Assembly (NCBI GenBank): GCA_039196715.1
Contig: JBCCUP010000038.1
Location: 1 to 41,777 of the forward strand
DNA: 41,777 nucleotides
DNA from: Pseudomonadota bacterium
GTDB taxonomy: Bacteria > Pseudomonadota > Gammaproteobacteria > CALCKW01
Reading direction: 5' to 3'
The position numbers and the translations under genes are program-made. This document shows positions 39,111-41,777 of this stretch, one piece after another. The notes beneath the pieces were generated by a model. The model ran no database searches and was not told the DNA's origin. It was given only the letters and a program-made list of their open reading frames with translations. The stretch's first letter is position 1. Each line of letters starts with the position of its first letter.

Positions 39111-39150
39111 CCTTGCCGCCTGAGCGGAGAATTTTGCCGCTCCGGCAAGG
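39111..39150. terminator. Long stem-loop after the PilZ gene
   Basis: CCTTGCCG (39111-39118) pairs with CGGCAAGG (39143-39150) and GAGCGG (39122-39127) with CCGCTC (39137-39142), giving 14 base pairs with a 3-base bulge and a 9-base loop. It lies 26 bases after the PilZ stop. There is no T tract on either strand, so it may be a Rho-assisted end, a processing or stability element, or an unrecognised repeat. Confidence 0.45.
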
Positions 39151-39191
39151 TCTCGGGCATGCATTTCGCAACGATGGTGGCTGACACGACG

Positions 39192-39230
39192 GTCGGGTGA
39201 CACCCGACACCAGCCCGCGGAGCACCCGAC
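39192..39230. promoter_or_regulatory. Palindrome and direct repeat before the 39231 gene
   Basis: GTCGGGTG-A-CACCCGAC (39192-39208) is a perfect 8-bp palindrome around one base. CACCCGAC recurs at 39223-39230, right before the ATG and 22 bases from the first copy, with GGAG at 39219-39222 as Shine-Dalgarno. This could be an operator, or a leader in which GTCGGGTG pairs either with the near or the far copy and so exposes or covers the start site. Confidence 0.45.
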
Positions 39231-40505
39231 ATGCAGAAGGCCACGCCAGTCACCACCGAGATCCCCAAGCGCCGCGAGCGCATCGTGGTGTCGTCTCGTC
39301 TGCCGCAGAATGCGGCTGATATCCTGGCCTGCGGCGACGGTGCCGCGCAATCAACATTGGCCCGACGGTTCCCCGACCTGTTTGTGGCTGCGTTCGCCGA
39401 GGGCGTCGGCGACGGTGCCGCTGCGCTGACACTGAACCTCGATGTGTCGCGCGCGCTCGTTGCGCGTTGTGTGGCGTTGGACGAATCGGATCTCAACGCG
39501 ACCGAACTGTTCAACTGGTTTACCCGCAACGAGCGGTTCCAACTCGCCCTGCGCTTCACTGATGTGTGGCAATCGCGTGGCCTGGCCGTGGACGGTGTCG
39601 CCGTGCTCGCCGTGTTGGCAGGCTGCACACGGCGCCTCGCCGGGGCGGCGACGGCACCGGCCAACCCGGCGTCCGGGCTGGCCGATGTGGCCGCGGCGCT
39701 TGCGTTCGCGGCCGGCGCGGACACGGCGGAGACCGGCTCAGCGCCGTGCTGGGTTCAGGCGAGTGAGGCCACCGGCTTCGCTGTCGTTGAACTCGAAGCC
39801 CAGGCGAGCGAGTTGCTCGACACCATGGCAGCGGCCCCCGACGCGCTGGGCTACGGTGCCTTGACGCTCGCGCGCCACCCGTCTGTGGGTGAGCCCGGTG
39901 TGAGCTGCAATCGCACTCTGATCAATGTGCTGTGTGGCGATTGCCGGGCGCGCGCTCACCACAATGCACTCGATACGCTGCGCAATCGGCTCCAGAGCGG
40001 GCAGCTGCGCGCCACCGAAATGCTTGATCACGTGCTTTCGGCGATCAAGCACTGCGGTGGTGTGCGCCGTGTCCACCTACTCGAGGCCGATCTCGCCGCC
40101 GGCGTTCTGCGCAGTCGCCGCCGCCTGCACGTGCGCGGCGCGGTGCCATTGCAACCGTTGGAGGTGGCTATGGGGAGTGCGCCGGCCCTGGAATCCCTGA
40201 TGCTCGTGCCGCAAACGCGCGTGGTGTCGCCGGACGCTGTGCACCCCGATGTGGCCGCACTCGCGGAGTCGCCGTTGTTGCCGGCTAGACACAGCATTGT
40301 CGGCTCCTTGCTGGTGGGCAACCGCCCGCAGGGTGTCGTGGTGGCCGACGCCGAGGGTTTGCCGATCAGCGCGGCCGACGCTGACCGCGTGAACGACCTG
40401 ATCCAACTGTGCAGCAAGCTTCTGTCGTTGCTCACGGGCGAAAACGAGGCCTGGCGCCAGGCGCGGGCCCGGCCGACCCGCGCACACGGAACCCCAGCGG
40501 GCTGA
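39231..40505 (+). CDS. Protein of unknown function, possibly HDOD/GAF-related
   Basis: The 424-residue soluble protein is not one I recognise. The N-terminal ~200 residues are alanine-rich and helical (LFVAAFAEGVGDGAAALTLN), the middle has a CGDCRARAHHNALDTL stretch with paired cysteines and histidines, and the C-terminal ~150 residues (VHLLEADL, SIVGSLLVGNRPQGVVVADA, LIQLCSKLLSLL) look GAF-like. A helical HDOD-like module followed by GAF is possible. Start ATG 39231 with GGAG 8 bases upstream. It ends 64 bases before surE. Confidence 0.7.
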   Translation: MQKATPVTTEIPKRRERIVVSSRLPQNAADILACGDGAAQSTLARRFPDLFVAAFAEGVGDGAAALTLNLDVSRALVARCVALDESDLNATELFNWFTRNERFQLALRFTDVWQSRGLAVDGVAVLAVLAGCTRRLAGAATAPANPASGLADVAAALAFAAGADTAETGSAPCWVQASEATGFAVVELEAQASELLDTMAAAPDALGYGALTLARHPSVGEPGVSCNRTLINVLCGDCRARAHHNALDTLRNRLQSGQLRATEMLDHVLSAIKHCGGVRRVHLLEADLAAGVLRSRRRLHVRGAVPLQPLEVAMGSAPALESLMLVPQTRVVSPDAVHPDVAALAESPLLPARHSIVGSLLVGNRPQGVVVADAEGLPISAADADRVNDLIQLCSKLLSLLTGENEAWRQARARPTRAHGTPAG

Positions 40506-40569
40506 CCGTCCACGGTGAAGTGCAGTCTGGGCGCTATAGTCTCGACTGGCACCGAGAATGTGAAGACCT

Positions 40570-41331
40570 GTGCGTGTACTGCTCAGCAACGATGACGGGT
40601 ACCTGGCCGAGGGCTTGCGTGCGCTGACCCGCGCGGTTGCGGCGCAGGCCGTGGTGGACGTGGTCGCGCCCGACCGCAACCGCAGTGGCGCCAGCAGCTC
40701 GCTGACGCTGACCAATCCCTTGCGCGCGCACGACCACGGCGACGGCGTGTGGTCGGTCGAGGGCACCCCGTGCGACTGTGTGTTGCTGGCGGTCGGGGGG
40801 TTGCTCGAACACGCCCCTGACATGGTGATCAGTGGTATCAACAACGGTCCCAACATGGGCGACGACGTCATCTACTCGGGCACCGTTGCCGCCGCCATCG
40901 AAGGCCGACACCTGGGGTTTCCCGCCCTCGCGGTGTCAATGTCGGCCCACCGGCCGGGCCACTACGAGACCGGTGCCCGGGTGGCTGTCGACATCCTCAA
41001 TCGCATGGTCGGCCAACCGTTGCCAGCTGATACGATTCTCAATGTCAACGTACCGGACCGGCCCTATGACACGTTGGCCGGCTACCGTGTGACACGGCTC
41101 GGCACGCGTGCGCCTGGCGGGTCGGCCGAGCACACCATCGACCCCCGCGGCGAGGGCGCGTGGTGGATCGGGCCTGCTGGCGCACCGCACCGGAATCAGC
41201 CGGACACCGATTTTGCGGCTGTGGACGCCGGATTCGTGTCGGTCACACCCTTACAGATCGATTTGACCCGCTACACTCAACTGGCAGAGTTGAAATCGTG
41301 GCTTGGTCCAGAACATGGTGTTGACGGCTGA
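40570..41331 (+). CDS. surE: 5'/3'-nucleotidase SurE
   Basis: The 253-residue metal-dependent nucleotidase begins MRVLLSNDDGYLAEGLRAL with the conserved NDDG metal site, then APDRNRSGASSSLTL and ISGINNGPNMGDDVIYSGTV, both hallmarks. It hydrolyses nucleoside monophosphates and may act in stationary phase. The start is GTG at 40570. The last 17 bases overlap pcm, the usual gammaproteobacterial partner. Confidence 0.96.
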   Translation: MRVLLSNDDGYLAEGLRALTRAVAAQAVVDVVAPDRNRSGASSSLTLTNPLRAHDHGDGVWSVEGTPCDCVLLAVGGLLEHAPDMVISGINNGPNMGDDVIYSGTVAAAIEGRHLGFPALAVSMSAHRPGHYETGARVAVDILNRMVGQPLPADTILNVNVPDRPYDTLAGYRVTRLGTRAPGGSAEHTIDPRGEGAWWIGPAGAPHRNQPDTDFAAVDAGFVSVTPLQIDLTRYTQLAELKSWLGPEHGVDG

Positions 41332-41777
41332 AGCAATCAGCGGGCGTGGCGCAACCGCGCCGCGGGCACGGGCGCGGATGGTTGACCGTCTCCAGCGGCA
41401 GGGGATAAGCGACACCCGGGTGCTCGACGCCATGGCCACCGTGCCCCGACACATCTTCGTCGATGAGGCCCTGTCTCACCGCGCGTACGACGATTGCTCA
41501 CTGCCGATCGGGCACCGTCAGACCCTCTCGCAACCCTGGGTTGTCGCGGTCATGACGCAACTGCTGCTCGAGTTTTCGCCAATGAGCACGGTGCTGGAGC
41601 TGGGCACAGGCTCGGGCTACCAGGCTGCTGTGCTCTCTCGGCTCGTCGACCAGGTGGTCACACAGGAGCGCATACAGTCGCTGCTCAAGCGGGCGGAGGA
41701 CCGGCTGTTCGCGCTGCGTTACCGAAACGTGCTGGCGCGCCACGGTCACAGTGACACCGCGTGGCAGGACCGTGCAC
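41315..41777 (+). CDS. pcm: Protein-L-isoaspartate O-methyltransferase, 5' part
   Basis: The gene runs past the right edge of the window; 154 codons are visible. The frame starting ATG 41315 has AMATVPRHIFVDEALSHRAY, a GHRQTLSQPWVVAVMTQLL segment, and VLELGTGSGYQAAVLSRLV (SAM-binding motif I), as in Pcm, which repairs isoaspartyl residues in aged proteins. An internal ATG at 41378 is also possible. It overlaps surE by 17 bases; nlpD and rpoS often lie further on in gammaproteobacteria. Confidence 0.92.
   Translation, partial: MVLTAEAISGRGATAPRARARMVDRLQRQGISDTRVLDAMATVPRHIFVDEALSHRAYDDCSLPIGHRQTLSQPWVVAVMTQLLLEFSPMSTVLELGTGSGYQAAVLSRLVDQVVTQERIQSLLKRAEDRLFALRYRNVLARHGHSDTAWQDRA

Overview
The window reads as chromosomal DNA of a high-GC gammaproteobacterium, probably free-living and plausibly marine. 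The grounds are the gene set: surE followed by pcm, lgt-thyA-folA, an Rsd/AlgQ homologue, a PomA/PomB-type flagellar stator pair, a YcgN-type cysteine-cluster protein and a secreted protease with a GlyGly-CTERM-like tail. The genus cannot be read from the sequence. Genes are closely packed with many ATGA/GTGA stop-start overlaps. There is one tRNA gene, and I see no rRNA, insertion sequence, CRISPR array or integrase.

Left part (1-9154): the end of a WYL-domain regulator overlaps a YieH-like HAD phosphatase. On the minus strand lies a glycogen synthesis set, glgC, pgm and glgA, with a degenerate EAL/HDOD signalling protein between glgC and pgm. A divergent Nudix hydrolase and a 3-hydroxyisobutyrate dehydrogenase-family gene broken by one extra G follow. 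Central metabolism block (9161-14940): hemL-ribA on the minus strand, and divergently a rubredoxin, class I fructose-1,6-bisphosphatase, a YcgN-type protein, an Rsd/AlgQ-like protein and an RlmI-like rRNA methyltransferase.

Signalling and folate block (15050-21768): a small protein, an HDOD protein and a GGDEF/EAL protein with a degraded GGDEF motif form one tight unit. Then come lgt-thyA-folA, an intact 3-hydroxyisobutyrate dehydrogenase-like gene and a small winged-helix-like protein.

Exopolysaccharide locus (22026-34549): an ExeA-like ATPase fused to an FHA domain, a Wzz-type copolymerase, a free BY-type tyrosine kinase, a second ExeA-like ATPase, a Wzy/WaaL-type membrane protein, an inverted asparagine synthetase-like amidotransferase, an outer-membrane barrel, a short Wza-type export protein and a full Wzc-type copolymerase-kinase. 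The content resembles exosortase (XrtA)-associated polysaccharide loci, but no exosortase, glycosyltransferase, initiating sugar transferase or flippase is in the window, and there are two complete copolymerase/kinase sets. This is the most unusual part of the window.

Right part (34536-41777): an astacin-type secreted protease, tRNA-Arg(CCT), pomA-pomB, a PilZ protein, an unrecognised 424-residue protein preceded by striking inverted and direct repeats, surE, and a pcm gene cut by the window end. Signalling modules linked to c-di-GMP recur (EAL/HDOD, HDOD, GGDEF/EAL, PilZ), next to glycogen, surface polysaccharide and motility genes. This suggests, but does not prove, a common control of storage, biofilm matrix and swimming.
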